Of a stretch of DNA of 64,000 nucleotides, positions 1-9,194 are shown piece after piece. The notes under the pieces were generated by a model that did no database searches, was not told where the DNA came from, and saw only the letters and a list, made by a program, of their open reading frames with translations. Source of the DNA: G963662905 sp965230045 (lineage in GTDB: Bacteria > Bacteroidota > Bacteroidia > Bacteroidales > WRLA01); contig OZ245940.1 of NCBI GenBank assembly GCA_965230045.1, positions 2,356,001-2,420,000 on the forward strand, read 5' to 3'. The position numbers and the translations under genes were made by a program. Position 1 is the stretch's first letter. Every line of letters starts with the position of its first letter.

Positions 1-1282
1 GTGCATTTTTTTCAAGCATCTCAAGGTTTAGGCTCATCCCTTCTAAGTTTCCTTCTTCCTGCACCTGGCGCATGAGCTTGTTCAGTTCAAAGTGTTTGGG
101 CAGGAGGCGGTTTCCGTCGCAGAGGATAATGGCTCTTTCTACCATATTTCTCAGCTCCCTGATATTGCCCGGAAAACTGTATTGCATCAATCCTTCATAG
201 ATCGAGGGGTCAATAGATGGAGTGTTCTTGTTCATTTTTTGTGCATGATCGGCTGCAAAATGTTCGAGCAAGAGCGGGATATCGTCTTTGCGTTTGCGCA
301 GTGGCGGTACTTCAATTACAAAAGAGTTGAGGCGGTGGAACAAATCAAGCCGGAATTTTTTTTCATCGGTAAGCTGTTTAAGGTTTTGATGTGTTGCCGC
401 TACAATACGCACGTCAATATCGGTTTCCGTAGTTGTTCCAACGCGGCTGATTTTCTTTTCTTCGAGAACGCGCAGGAATTTAGTTTGGAGGTTCATGGGC
501 AGGTCTCCGATTTCATCGAGAAAAAGCGTTCCGCCATTTGCAATTTCGAACCAGCCTGCACGGTCGTCGGAAGCGCCGGTAAAAGCGCCTTTTTTATGCC
601 CGAAAAATTCGCTTTCAAAAAGGCTTTCCGTAATGGCTGAGCTGTTTACGGCATAGAAATATTTGTCTTTCCTTCGGCTCATATAGTGAATGGCACGGGC
701 AATCAGCTCTTTTCCTGTGCCGCTTTCGCCGATTACCAAAACGGATGTGTCGTCACTTGCGGAAACTTTGGAGATGAGATTTGTGACGTTTTTCATAGCC
801 GAGCTTTGTCCCACAATGACCTGACCATATTTGTCATCCAGCTTGCGGCTGATGAGGTCAAAATTATGTTCTGCTTCTTTCAGTTTTTTGTTGAGGTTGA
901 GGAAACGTTTGGTGCGCTCAATCGCATGCAGCACATTGGCAAGTCGAAAGGGCTTTGAAAAGAAATCGGTTGCCCCGTTGCGCAAAGCCTGAATCACACT
1001 GTCCATATCGCCGTGTCCGCTGATCATAATAATTTCCGTATCAGGATAATCTGTTTTTACTGTTTTTAGAAGCTGTAAGCCGTCCATTTCCGGCAAGCGG
1101 ATGTCCATTATAGCAATATCAATCTCTTCTTCCCTGAAAATTTTCAGTGCCTGTGATGGCAATCCGGCTTTAAACACATTAAAACTGTGGTCTGTCAGAA
1201 ATTCCCCGATTTCTTCCCTATAGAGTTCTTCGTCATCAATGATTAAAATATTCAGTCGGTTATCTTTTGCTCCGTTTTGCAT
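1..1282 (-). CDS. Sigma-54-dependent response regulator, NtrC type (3' end outside window)
   Basis: The frame opens with ATG at 1282 and runs off the window without a stop, giving about 427 residues. An N-terminal receiver domain shows the acidic pair in ILIIDDEE, the phospho-acceptor Asp in AIMDIRLPEMDG and the Lys in FSKPF. A sigma-54 AAA+ domain follows, with Walker A GESGTGKE and the sigma-54-contacting GAFTGA loop. Family members are about 450 residues, so the missing part should be the Fis-type DNA-binding helix-turn-helix. When phosphorylated, such proteins remodel RNA polymerase-sigma-54 at -24/-12 promoters. It is the last visible gene of a minus-strand cluster with three receiver-kinase genes (gap to the next gene 18 bp), so it is the likely output of that set. 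Domain assignment is firm; the partner kinase and target genes are inferred from position only. Confidence 0.93.
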   Translation of the reverse strand, partial: MQNGAKDNRLNILIIDDEELYREEIGEFLTDHSFNVFKAGLPSQALKIFREEEIDIAIMDIRLPEMDGLQLLKTVKTDYPDTEIIMISGHGDMDSVIQALRNGATDFFSKPFRLANVLHAIERTKRFLNLNKKLKEAEHNFDLISRKLDDKYGQVIVGQSSAMKNVTNLISKVSASDDTSVLVIGESGTGKELIARAIHYMSRRKDKYFYAVNSSAITESLFESEFFGHKKGAFTGASDDRAGWFEIANGGTLFLDEIGDLPMNLQTKFLRVLEEKKISRVGTTTETDIDVRIVAATHQNLKQLTDEKKFRLDLFHRLNSFVIEVPPLRKRKDDIPLLLEHFAADHAQKMNKNTPSIDPSIYEGLMQYSFPGNIRELRNMVERAIILCDGNRLLPKHFELNKLMRQVQEEGNLEGMSLNLEMLEKNA

Positions 1283-1300
1283 AGTTTTTATTGTTGCAGT

Positions 1301-2449
1301 TTAGTTTTGTTTGGGTAAAGTGATTTTCATGCAGGTCATTTTTCCAAATTCCGAAAATACTTCGATTTCGCCATGCATTTCTTTTATGATGCCATACGAA
1401 ATAGAAAGTCCCAGTCCCGTTCCTTCTCCTTCTGATTTTGTTGTAAAAAACGGGTCGAAAATCATTTGCTGGGTTTTTTCTTCTATGCCGCTTCCGTTAT
1501 CTTCTACTTCTATGGTTATTTTTTCGTTTTGTATTGATGAGCGGATAAAAACAGATGGGACAAAGTTTTCTGTTGTCTCCTTTTCTTTTTGTTTCAACGC
1601 AGCCCGGGCATTATTTATCAGGTTTATTAATACCTGTTCAAGTTTGTATTTGTTGCCCAATGCCATTAAGTTGCTGTCGCTGATGTCGGTACGAACCTGT
1701 ATTCCATGATTTTTTAATTGGGTCCGGGTTAAGGATAGCGCGTTAGAAATGGCTTCGTTAACCGAGAAAAGTTCGGCTTTGTCTGTTCCTTGTGCCCTGC
1801 TGAAAATGCGGATATGCTCAATGATTTTATTGATGCGTTCGATATTATTGCTGATTGTAACAATCTTTTCATTGAAATATTGTTTGTCGATATTGTCCTG
1901 CTTGAGCTTATAATGCATGTTTTCAATGCTCATGGCAATACCTCCTAAGGGTTGGTTGATTTCATGCGCAATTCCGGCGGCAAGTTTACCTAAGGATTCG
2001 AGTTTGGATTTATGGATCAGCAATTGTTGTTGGTACTGGTTTTTTTCGCGTTCCGCTTTAATTTGCTTTTCCAATTGAATGATGTCGGAAACTTTTGTAA
2101 TAATCAGTTGCAGCTTGTTACGGTCCACAGGTTTTGCGAGAAAGTCGTCCGAATCTACATGCCGTTCCTGCATAAACTTGCGGGGCTGCTCAAAGGCCGA
2201 CATAATAATAAAGCGTGTATCTGGATTGATTTTCCTGATTTCGTCAATCATGTCCAGCCCGTTCATAATAGGCATGGCAACATCTGTAATAATTAGATCA
2301 GGTTTTTTTTCGAGATATAGCTTCAGTCCGTCCTGGCCGTTTTCGGCTATGTATAGGTCGTTGACCAATGGCCCCAGCACGCGTTTATAAAAGCTTACGG
2401 TTAAAGGATCATCTTCGACAAAAAGTACACTTATTCTGTTGATGTTCAT
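1301..2449 (-). CDS. Receiver domain-histidine kinase hybrid (382 aa)
   Basis: A cytoplasmic sensor kinase with its receiver domain at the N terminus. Receiver: acidic residues in FVEDD, phospho-acceptor Asp56 in IITDVAMP, Lys106 in LAKPVD. A coiled linker leads to the dimerisation/phosphorylation helix with His162 in AHEINQPLGG, then an ATP-binding domain with an N box (NLINNARAAL), G1 (DNGSGI), an F box (FDPFFTTKS) and G2 (GTGLGLS). All catalytic motifs are present, so it should autophosphorylate. There is no transmembrane segment or PAS domain; the input is probably phosphorylation of its own receiver. Its start overlaps the stop of the upstream paralogue by four bases (ATGA), so the two are translationally coupled. 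It is collinear with that paralogue (Asp56, Lys106 and His162 fall at the same positions), which indicates gene duplication. Confidence 0.9.
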   Translation of the reverse strand: MNINRISVLFVEDDPLTVSFYKRVLGPLVNDLYIAENGQDGLKLYLEKKPDLIITDVAMPIMNGLDMIDEIRKINPDTRFIIMSAFEQPRKFMQERHVDSDDFLAKPVDRNKLQLIITKVSDIIQLEKQIKAEREKNQYQQQLLIHKSKLESLGKLAAGIAHEINQPLGGIAMSIENMHYKLKQDNIDKQYFNEKIVTISNNIERINKIIEHIRIFSRAQGTDKAELFSVNEAISNALSLTRTQLKNHGIQVRTDISDSNLMALGNKYKLEQVLINLINNARAALKQKEKETTENFVPSVFIRSSIQNEKITIEVEDNGSGIEEKTQQMIFDPFFTTKSEGEGTGLGLSISYGIIKEMHGEIEVFSEFGKMTCMKITLPKQN

Positions 2450-3603
2450 AGTTTATTTTGTGCTATTGGTAGTTGGATGATTATACGGGTATAAGCTCCT
2501 TTTTCGCTCTCAGCCCTGATAGTCCCTCCCATATCCTGAATAATTCCATATACAACGCTAAGTCCAAGGCCGCTGCCTTTGTCAGGACTTTTTGTGGTAA
2601 AAAAAGGATCAAAAATATTTTCAATATTTTCAAGCTCAATTCCGGTTCCGTTGTCTTCCAGTTCAATTATCAGGTTATCAGTAGTTAAACGCGAGCCTAT
2701 TTTAATTCGTTTATCGTTGAAGTCCTGCTTTTCTTTTGCTTTTTGGTTCAGGGCTTCAATTGAGTTGCCTATCAGGCTCAGTATTACCTGTTCCAATCGA
2801 AAACGGTTGCCCTTTATACTGAAAGGTTTATCGGTGAGCTGATGCGTGATGGATATTTTATTGTTTTGGATTTCGGATTTAGTGAGCCGGAGGGCATTTG
2901 ATATGCATTCATTGGGGTTAAAATGGGTTTTAAGGTCATCTTTTTGGATCATGCTAAAGGTGCGGATATGCTCCAAAATATTGTTTATCCGTTTGATATG
3001 CTGACTTATGCTCTCCATTTTTGCATTCATGTAGGATGCGTTCAGGGCTTTGTTTTCATTTTTTTGAATGATGTTTTCCAGTGCCATTGAAATACCGCCC
3101 AAAGGTTGATTTATTTCATGGGCAATGCCTGAAGCAAGCTTGCCAAGTGATTCAAGCTTTGACTTTTGGATCAGGAGTTGTTTCTGTTTGCGGTTTTCTT
3201 CCTGTTGTTTGTTATACTCCTGTTCCATCGATATTTGTTTGCCCCAGTCAACAAGCAAGTTCGATAATTTTTGCCTGTCAACAGGTTTGAGCAAAAATCC
3301 TTTGGCGCCTAGTTCAATGGCCTTGATGAAAAACTCAGACTGACCATAGGCCGACATGATAATAAAGCGCAGGTCGGGCTTGTTGAGCTTTATCCGCTGG
3401 ACCATTTCCAGGCCATTCATTTCCGGCATATTGATATCTGTAAGCACAAGGTCGGGTTTGTGTTTGTTGAAAAGCTCAATGCCATCAAAAGCATTTCGGG
3501 CAAAATACACGTGTTTTACATGCCTTTCTGAAATTTGTTCGTAATATACCATCGAAGGTTCATCGTCTTCAATGATAAGTAATTTATAATTAAACCGCTC
3601 CAT
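2446..3603 (-). CDS. Receiver domain-histidine kinase hybrid (385 aa), paralogue of the next gene downstream
   Basis: This has the same layout as the neighbouring 382-residue kinase. The receiver has acidic residues in IIEDDE, Asp56 in VLTDINMP and Lys106 in LLKPVD. A short coiled coil rich in Gln, Glu and Lys precedes His162 in AHEINQPLGG. The ATPase domain has N box SLIGNSIEAL, G1 DNGTGI, FDPFFTTKS and G2 GSGLGLS. No membrane segment or extra sensor domain is seen. It lies 22 bp downstream of the 979-residue kinase and overlaps the next gene by four bases, so the cluster is very probably one transcript. Likely role: an intermediate in a phosphorelay, receiving phosphate on Asp56 and passing it from His162. 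The direction of flow cannot be read from the sequence. Confidence 0.9.
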   Translation of the reverse strand: MERFNYKLLIIEDDEPSMVYYEQISERHVKHVYFARNAFDGIELFNKHKPDLVLTDINMPEMNGLEMVQRIKLNKPDLRFIIMSAYGQSEFFIKAIELGAKGFLLKPVDRQKLSNLLVDWGKQISMEQEYNKQQEENRKQKQLLIQKSKLESLGKLASGIAHEINQPLGGISMALENIIQKNENKALNASYMNAKMESISQHIKRINNILEHIRTFSMIQKDDLKTHFNPNECISNALRLTKSEIQNNKISITHQLTDKPFSIKGNRFRLEQVILSLIGNSIEALNQKAKEKQDFNDKRIKIGSRLTTDNLIIELEDNGTGIELENIENIFDPFFTTKSPDKGSGLGLSVVYGIIQDMGGTIRAESEKGAYTRIIIQLPIAQNKL

Positions 3604-3625
3604 TATTTATTCGTTTACTGTTTAT

Positions 3626-6565
3626 TTAAAGCTGTTTTTCGTTTATTAGCGGAAAAACCACAGTCATAAGCGTGCTTTCTCCGCTGATACTATCGACTTT
3701 GATTTCGCCACCCATATCCTGAACGATTCCATAATTGATAGAAAGCCCCAGCCCAGTTCCCGAGCTATCGCTTTTGGTAGTATAGAATGGTTCAAAAATT
3801 CTGTCTTTATTTTCGGGTTTTATCCCAGAGCCATTGTCCCATACCTCAATATAACATTTTCTGTCCCGGCAATAATAACGGATTTCAACATTCTTTTGGT
3901 ATGGATCAGGCCGTTGCAGGCTGTTTTCTTTTTCATTGACCGCATCGCGCGCATTGGATAGCAGGTTGAGGATAACTTGTTCCGTTCGGTATTTGTTGCC
4001 AAAAAAAGTGCATTTATACTTCGGATGATCAATAAAAAGATTAATGGAATGACTTTTAAATTGTGCCTTTACCAAAGTAAGTGCATTTTTGATTACTTCG
4101 CTTATGCTGACTTCCTCTAGTTTTGCATGTTGCTGATCCCTGCTAAAAGTGCGTATATGGTTGATAATTTGTTTTATCCGGTTAATATTTTCAAATAATT
4201 GTCCAATTTTACCCGTTAAGTAATCAGGCTTTAGCTTTCCTGTATCCTGTTTGTATAAAATATTTTCCAATCCCATACTGATGCCTCCAAGGGGCTGGTT
4301 GATTTCATGTGCCATGCCTGCAGCTAGCTCTCCTAAAGATTCCAGTTTGGATTTTTGAATGAGGATTTGTCTTTGTTTTTCAGCTTTGTCCAGCTCTTCT
4401 TTAACTCTGCGCTCCAATGTTTCATTCAGCTCTTCCAGCTTGTTTTCGTAGTCGATGCGCCGTGTAATATCGAGCATGATGCCAATAATTCCTTCCGCAT
4501 TCCCGTAGGCATCATAGTAGATGCTTTTGTAAAAAGCCACATCGCGCAATGAGCCGTCTTTGGTCATGCACTTGGCTTCGTAACGTTGGATTCCTTTCGA
4601 CTTGATCAGGGCCTGGTCTTTTGTGATGTAAACATCTGCTAGCTCTTTAGGGACAAGGTCATGAGGTTTTTTTCCGATGATTTCCTCGCTTTTCAGCCCT
4701 AAAAAGTTGATAAACTGTTGATTACAGCCAATGTACTCGCCATCCAGGCTCTTAAAAAAAACAGGACTGGGTATGCTTTCCAATAAGGTATTCAAGAATT
4801 GGTTCTGGCGCTTTATTTCCAAAGTAGCATTCCGCGATTCGGTGATGTCGCGTATATGAATTGCAAGCCTTTTATTTTGGTTGTCGTGCGCATGAACGGG
4901 ATAATAGATGTGTTCAAAGATATGCTTATCGACTTCATCTGTAAATTGAACCCTTTCTCCATTTGTAAAAACCTGTTCAATGTATTTTTTTCGGGTTTTC
5001 CAACTTTCTGTCTTAAAACAGCTTTGCAGTTTGTCGCCCTTCTTAAGATTTAGGCTTTTGATCGCAATATCGTTCAAATCCAATATCCTGAACTGATCAT
5101 TAATCAATAGCATGATGTCGTTGCTGGCATTGAGCAGGGCGTGGGCTTTTTCTTCATTTTCAATGATTTGTAATGTATCTATCTTTTGAAAAAACGAATT
5201 GATGATTACTTTGCCCAGCATGCTTAAAAGAAAAATGTCTTCTTTGTGCCATTTGGATTTTTTATTCTGGCTTTCAATTCCAACTGTGCCATAAAGCTCA
5301 TTTTTGTAGAGCAGTTGATGGTATAATCCGCTGGTATTGTTGTTGTATTTTTTTACAATAAATTTTGTGCGTTGCAATGCTTCCAGAAGTTGATTTTGTT
5401 TTTTGTGAAGCTTGTCCGCAAATTCCCTTATTCCGGAAGAACCGTTCAAATGCCATTCGTAAAATGCGTCAATTTTATTTTTTTTATGGTATATTTTGAT
5501 AAACACATATTGTGCTCCGCTTAGCAAAGCCGTTTTTTCGAGGCTGATTTTAATGTATTCATCAAGCTGTTTGAGGGGTATATTTATGATGTTTCCTGAA
5601 ATTTCTGTAATTAATTGTTCGGCCTGCGCCCTTTTTTTTAGTAACTCCTGAGCTTTGTTGAGCGAATCAATATTTTCTTTGAGTTCGGCATTGGTTTGCT
5701 GAAGTTCTTCTGTGCGCAGTTCGACTAATTTCTCCAAAGCTGACTGATAGCGCTTTTTAATGTCCTCCTGTTTTTTGCGCTGGCTGATATCGCTTATAAT
5801 ACCAAAAATTACATCTTCACCATGGTAGCGGATGTTTTTTTGCCTGATTTCAATTGGAATAATTTGGCCGTTTTTGTGTTTTAGATGAAATTCGCCACTG
5901 AGCGCATTTCTGCCTTCTTCCTGCCTTGCTTTTTCGTTAAAGGTTCTTATTATTTCTTGATCTTCAGTAACCAAATTGTTTTGTTTCTTCAGTATCAGTT
6001 CTTCCTTTGTGTATCCTGAAAGCTGACATGCGCTTTGGTTGCAATCAATTATTTGCCCGTTTTCCGGTCGGGCAATCATGATGGCGCCGGGCATATCCCG
6101 AAATAATATGCGGAAACGTTCTTCACTTTCGCGAAGTTCTTCTTCGGCTTTTTTTTGTTTTTGTTCCTGAAATTTTAATTGTCTTTTTGTGATTATTGAT
6201 TCGCTCAATTGCTCTATGGCAAGCCATAATTCATTCAAATCGAATGGTTTCAATACAAAGCGGGAAACGCCTATTTCAATGGCCTGCAAAAAATAACTGG
6301 TTTCGCCATATGATGTTGTGACAATGCTCAGAACTTCAGGCTGTATTTTTTTTATCTCGCGTAGCATCCTCAATCCGTTCATTCCCGGCATCGCTATGTC
6401 AGTGACCACAATATCAGGTTGCGCACTTTTAAATAGCTCCAGGCCCGACTTGCCGTCTTTTGCCGTAATCACCGTCTCAATCCTGTTTTCAAGGTATTCG
6501 GAGATGGTTTCCCTGAAAAGGTCTTCGTCTTCGGCGTATAATATGCTTATATCCAGCTTTTTCAT
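3626..6565 (-). CDS. Multi-domain sensor kinase: receiver-PAS-GAF-like-PAS-PAS-histidine kinase (979 aa)
   Basis: The first gene of the cluster. Order, with approximate residues: receiver 1-125 (Asp56 in VVTDIAMP, Lys in VLKPFD); coiled coil; PAS about 150-270 (RDMPGAIMIARPENGQIIDCNQ region); coiled coil; GAF-like 320-480; two PAS domains about 490-740; coiled coil; kinase core 755-979, with its His in AHEINQPLGG, N box NLLSNARDAV, G1 DNGSGI and G2 GTGLGLS. No transmembrane segment is visible, so it should sense cytoplasmic or small diffusible signals through the PAS and GAF pockets. The block around its phospho-His (QKSKLESLG...AHEINQPLGG) is nearly the same in all three kinases of the cluster, which suggests shared partners. 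It is transcribed divergently from the MnmA-family gene across a gap of about 76 bp. Confidence 0.9.
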   Translation of the reverse strand: MKKLDISILYAEDEDLFRETISEYLENRIETVITAKDGKSGLELFKSAQPDIVVTDIAMPGMNGLRMLREIKKIQPEVLSIVTTSYGETSYFLQAIEIGVSRFVLKPFDLNELWLAIEQLSESIITKRQLKFQEQKQKKAEEELRESEERFRILFRDMPGAIMIARPENGQIIDCNQSACQLSGYTKEELILKKQNNLVTEDQEIIRTFNEKARQEEGRNALSGEFHLKHKNGQIIPIEIRQKNIRYHGEDVIFGIISDISQRKKQEDIKKRYQSALEKLVELRTEELQQTNAELKENIDSLNKAQELLKKRAQAEQLITEISGNIINIPLKQLDEYIKISLEKTALLSGAQYVFIKIYHKKNKIDAFYEWHLNGSSGIREFADKLHKKQNQLLEALQRTKFIVKKYNNNTSGLYHQLLYKNELYGTVGIESQNKKSKWHKEDIFLLSMLGKVIINSFFQKIDTLQIIENEEKAHALLNASNDIMLLINDQFRILDLNDIAIKSLNLKKGDKLQSCFKTESWKTRKKYIEQVFTNGERVQFTDEVDKHIFEHIYYPVHAHDNQNKRLAIHIRDITESRNATLEIKRQNQFLNTLLESIPSPVFFKSLDGEYIGCNQQFINFLGLKSEEIIGKKPHDLVPKELADVYITKDQALIKSKGIQRYEAKCMTKDGSLRDVAFYKSIYYDAYGNAEGIIGIMLDITRRIDYENKLEELNETLERRVKEELDKAEKQRQILIQKSKLESLGELAAGMAHEINQPLGGISMGLENILYKQDTGKLKPDYLTGKIGQLFENINRIKQIINHIRTFSRDQQHAKLEEVSISEVIKNALTLVKAQFKSHSINLFIDHPKYKCTFFGNKYRTEQVILNLLSNARDAVNEKENSLQRPDPYQKNVEIRYYCRDRKCYIEVWDNGSGIKPENKDRIFEPFYTTKSDSSGTGLGLSINYGIVQDMGGEIKVDSISGESTLMTVVFPLINEKQL

Positions 6566-6590
6566 TTTAATCGATTACAAAGTTTAAAAA

Positions 6591-6604
6591 AAATATCGAT
6601 ATTT
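6591..6604. promoter_or_regulatory. Perfect 14-bp palindrome in a divergent promoter region
   Basis: AAATATCGATATTT is a perfect palindrome lying between two divergent genes, 26 bp from the kinase start and 38 bp from the MnmA-family start. A site for a dimeric regulator is possible, but AT-rich palindromes also arise by chance. Confidence 0.25.
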
Positions 6605-6627
6605 CTGCACATTTTGGAGCATAATTC

Positions 6628-6635
6628 TATTTTTG
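6628..6635 (+). promoter_or_regulatory. -7 promoter element (TAnnTTTG) of the MnmA-family gene
   Basis: TATTTTTG matches the Bacteroidota -7 consensus. It ends only six bases before the ATG at 6642, so transcription could begin at or next to the start codon (a leaderless or near-leaderless mRNA). No well-spaced -33 element is seen. Confidence 0.4.
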
Positions 6636-6641
6636 TCCGAT

Positions 6642-7724
6642 ATGGCCGGAAAAAATGTTGTCGTTGGTTTAAGCGGTGGGATCGATAGCGCCGTGAGTGC
6701 TGTGATACTCAAAGAGCAATCTTATGAAGTAACGGGCTTGCTGCTGAATATGTGGTCCGAAATTTCAAACCCTTTCCTGAAAACCCGATTTGAGCAGGAG
6801 CGGAGGGAAGTTGAAAAACTTGCGCAATACCTTGGTATTCGGGTTTTTGTGGAAGATGTTGGCATGAACTTTCGGCAAAAGATCTTTGAACCTTACTTAA
6901 ACGCAAGAAGTTGTGGAATTAGTCCCTTTCCTTGCATCCCATGCAATCCTTTGATAAAATTTACGTCTTTAATCGACTTTGCCAATGATTTGGGCATAGA
7001 TCGGGTTGCTACCGGGCATTACGCGCGTATTGGGCAGTATAAAGGAAAATACTTTTTGAAGCAGGCTGCTGATATTGTTAAAGATCAGTCTTTTATGCTG
7101 TATGCGCTCGGGCAGTTGCAATTAGATCGCTGTATTTTTCCATTAGGCAATATGATGAAAAGTGATGTGCGCAAATTAGCCGGTCAGAAATTGCCTTCCG
7201 GCTTATCAAAGAAAAGGGAAAGCTTTGATCTGTGTTTTGCCGCGGGTTTTCAGCACGATGATTTCATGGCGCAAATGGAACAGCAATCGCTGATGAAACC
7301 GAAAGAGTTTAATCTGGTTTTCTCCGAAGATGATCAGACGGGCCAGAAAATGAAAGCATCTGATTATACTTGCGGGATGATGATTAACAGAAACAGTATT
7401 GATTATTTTGCAAGCTTTGCCGATTATTCCGGGATGCAAATCCGGGCGGGAAGTTTCTCTGCCGCCCTGTCATGTCAGTTTTATTTGCAGGATATACGGC
7501 TCCAAAAGCAGGCGCAATTTGAATTTGTTCCGGAAATGACCGTGAAAATTAGAGGGAAAGACGAACATCATGAAGTGAAAAATATAGAAATGATGGGTTC
7601 CTGTTTTAAAATTTCCACGAAGGAAAAACTTTTTGCTCCTGCATCCGGTCAATCAGCTGTTTTTTATAAAGGAAAAGATGTGCTCGCGGGAGGAATAATC
7701 GTTTCGGAATCAGAAATAGTGTAA
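6642..7724 (+). CDS. MnmA-family tRNA 2-thiouridylase-like protein
   Basis: An N-type ATP pyrophosphatase of the family that adds sulfur to tRNA wobble uridine. The PP-loop is SGGIDS near residue 12. The two family cysteines are visible: one in PFPCIPCNPLIKF and one in FDLCFAAGF, equivalent to the catalytic and persulfide-carrying cysteines of MnmA. TGHYARIG is the usual substrate-site motif, and the C-terminal third fits the beta-barrel domains. The ATG at 6642 is chosen over an in-frame TTG at 6633, because the N terminus then starts just before the PP-loop strand and the TTG lies inside the -7 element. It is more divergent than standard MnmA (for example SGGIDS for SGGVDS), so it may be a second copy with another sulfur-transfer role. 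Its last 15 bases overlap the convergent outer-membrane gene. Confidence 0.8.
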   Translation: MAGKNVVVGLSGGIDSAVSAVILKEQSYEVTGLLLNMWSEISNPFLKTRFEQERREVEKLAQYLGIRVFVEDVGMNFRQKIFEPYLNARSCGISPFPCIPCNPLIKFTSLIDFANDLGIDRVATGHYARIGQYKGKYFLKQAADIVKDQSFMLYALGQLQLDRCIFPLGNMMKSDVRKLAGQKLPSGLSKKRESFDLCFAAGFQHDDFMAQMEQQSLMKPKEFNLVFSEDDQTGQKMKASDYTCGMMINRNSIDYFASFADYSGMQIRAGSFSAALSCQFYLQDIRLQKQAQFEFVPEMTVKIRGKDEHHEVKNIEMMGSCFKISTKEKLFAPASGQSAVFYKGKDVLAGGIIVSESEIV

Positions 7725-9182
7725 ATAACCAATAATTAAACTGTAAGAATTGATCATTACATTTGCAACAGGCGCATTGTTGCCTACCAGGAAATTATAA
7801 TCTTTAGGATCGGTAAAATTTATGATTTGTTGTACATTGTTTTCTCGGGCAAAAGCATAATTGATCCCGGCAGTAAATCGCGATTTGGGCTTATGGACGA
7901 CCAGCCCTGTGGAGATATGGTAGAGGTCGATATCAAAGGCCGAAATGAAAAGAACCTCAGGCCTGTCATAATCTACACGTTCGCTGGCTTTAAAATGACT
8001 GTGGTCAGTGCGGAAACCTGCAAGCCAGCTTAGTTTATCATTGATTTTGAATTCCGTTCCAAAACTATAATTAAATACTTCATTATTAACGCCATATACG
8101 GATAGGAAACGAATGCCCTTCAGGTAATCCGCAAAGGCAGAGTTTTCGGGATATAAAAAAGGTTTTTGGTCAGCTTTCACCATTTCATATAAATCTACTT
8201 TGGTGAAATATTCGCAGGAGGCCAGTATGTTAAGCCGCTTACTTATTTGATAGCTGATGCCGGCACCAAACGACCAGGGAAATTTGTAGTGAGTAGGTAA
8301 ATCTTCCTGCCGGTCGATTAATAAAACATCATCATATATTTCGCCTTCTACGGATCGGTTTAGGTTGTATTGAGAGTTTTCGCGCTGAACATTTGTCCAG
8401 CCATAAAGTGGCAAGTTGGGCGTGGTAATGGTGAGGCCACTTTTTAATTTTCCAAAATCCATGCTCAGGCCGATTTTCCAAAGTAAATAAAACTCCTGCA
8501 GATAAATGTCTTCATACCAGTTTGTAGATGCAAAATATGCCTCATCGAAATTGTCTTTTGCCATCATGCGTGTATAATAGCTAAACTGGTAATTTTGAAA
8601 GCGATAACCAATAAATGTGGATAATCCGATGGCAAAATGCTTGTTTAGTTTCATCCCAGTACCAATACCGCCCCATTGCTCATCAATTTGGTTGCTGTAT
8701 TCAAAACTGCCGATATATAATTCATTTTCAGGAGAGCTTTCTACCACATTGTAGAAATCCTGATGCCTTAAACGCGTATAATAATTGCTGTGGTTTCTTG
8801 TGAATAGAGCATACGACCAAACAATGGGGCTTTCTTTTTTTAATTTCACCGTTCCCGACAAAAACTGAGGATAAATGTTTGGTTGACGGGAAGTTATGTC
8901 CACATTTTCGCCGGCGCCGTTGCGGATGCTCATACGTTCGTAACTGTATATGTTCGCATTTAGGTTGAGCGTGCTGGAATCCAGAAAACCAAGAAAGCCC
9001 GGATTATAATAAATGCTGCTGTTATCGTCGGCCTGCCCGATAATGCTCCCGCCCAATAGTGCAGCCCGTGCGCCGTATTGCTGGGTCCAATAATGATTGT
9101 CCTGTGCAAGATTCGTAAAGGGTAAAAGGAGTAAGGTGAGTAAGATTATATGAAAAATTCTATAACAAAAAAGATATTTCAT
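7710..9182 (-). CDS. Outer-membrane beta-barrel protein, FadL/PorV-like (490 aa)
   Basis: A signal peptide (residues 1-26, ending near LAQD) is followed by alternating hydrophobic and polar strands rich in Tyr, Phe and Gly, and the C terminus is GYLHYF, ending in Phe as barrel proteins do. The N-terminal segment ARAALLGGSIIGQADDNSS and the phrase IYYNPGFLGF are typical of the FadL/PorV-like group of Bacteroidota, in which a mature N terminus precedes a 14-strand barrel. Probable location: outer membrane. Possible roles are uptake of hydrophobic molecules or an assembly function; the sequence does not say which. It starts 12 bp after the stop of the VOC gene, so the two are probably co-transcribed. 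Its 3' end overlaps the convergent MnmA-family gene by 15 bp. Confidence 0.75.
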   Translation of the reverse strand: MKYLFCYRIFHIILLTLLLLPFTNLAQDNHYWTQQYGARAALLGGSIIGQADDNSSIYYNPGFLGFLDSSTLNLNANIYSYERMSIRNGAGENVDITSRQPNIYPQFLSGTVKLKKESPIVWSYALFTRNHSNYYTRLRHQDFYNVVESSPENELYIGSFEYSNQIDEQWGGIGTGMKLNKHFAIGLSTFIGYRFQNYQFSYYTRMMAKDNFDEAYFASTNWYEDIYLQEFYLLWKIGLSMDFGKLKSGLTITTPNLPLYGWTNVQRENSQYNLNRSVEGEIYDDVLLIDRQEDLPTHYKFPWSFGAGISYQISKRLNILASCEYFTKVDLYEMVKADQKPFLYPENSAFADYLKGIRFLSVYGVNNEVFNYSFGTEFKINDKLSWLAGFRTDHSHFKASERVDYDRPEVLFISAFDIDLYHISTGLVVHKPKSRFTAGINYAFARENNVQQIINFTDPKDYNFLVGNNAPVANVMINSYSLIIGYLHYF

Positions 9183-9194
9183 TTTATGAATGCT

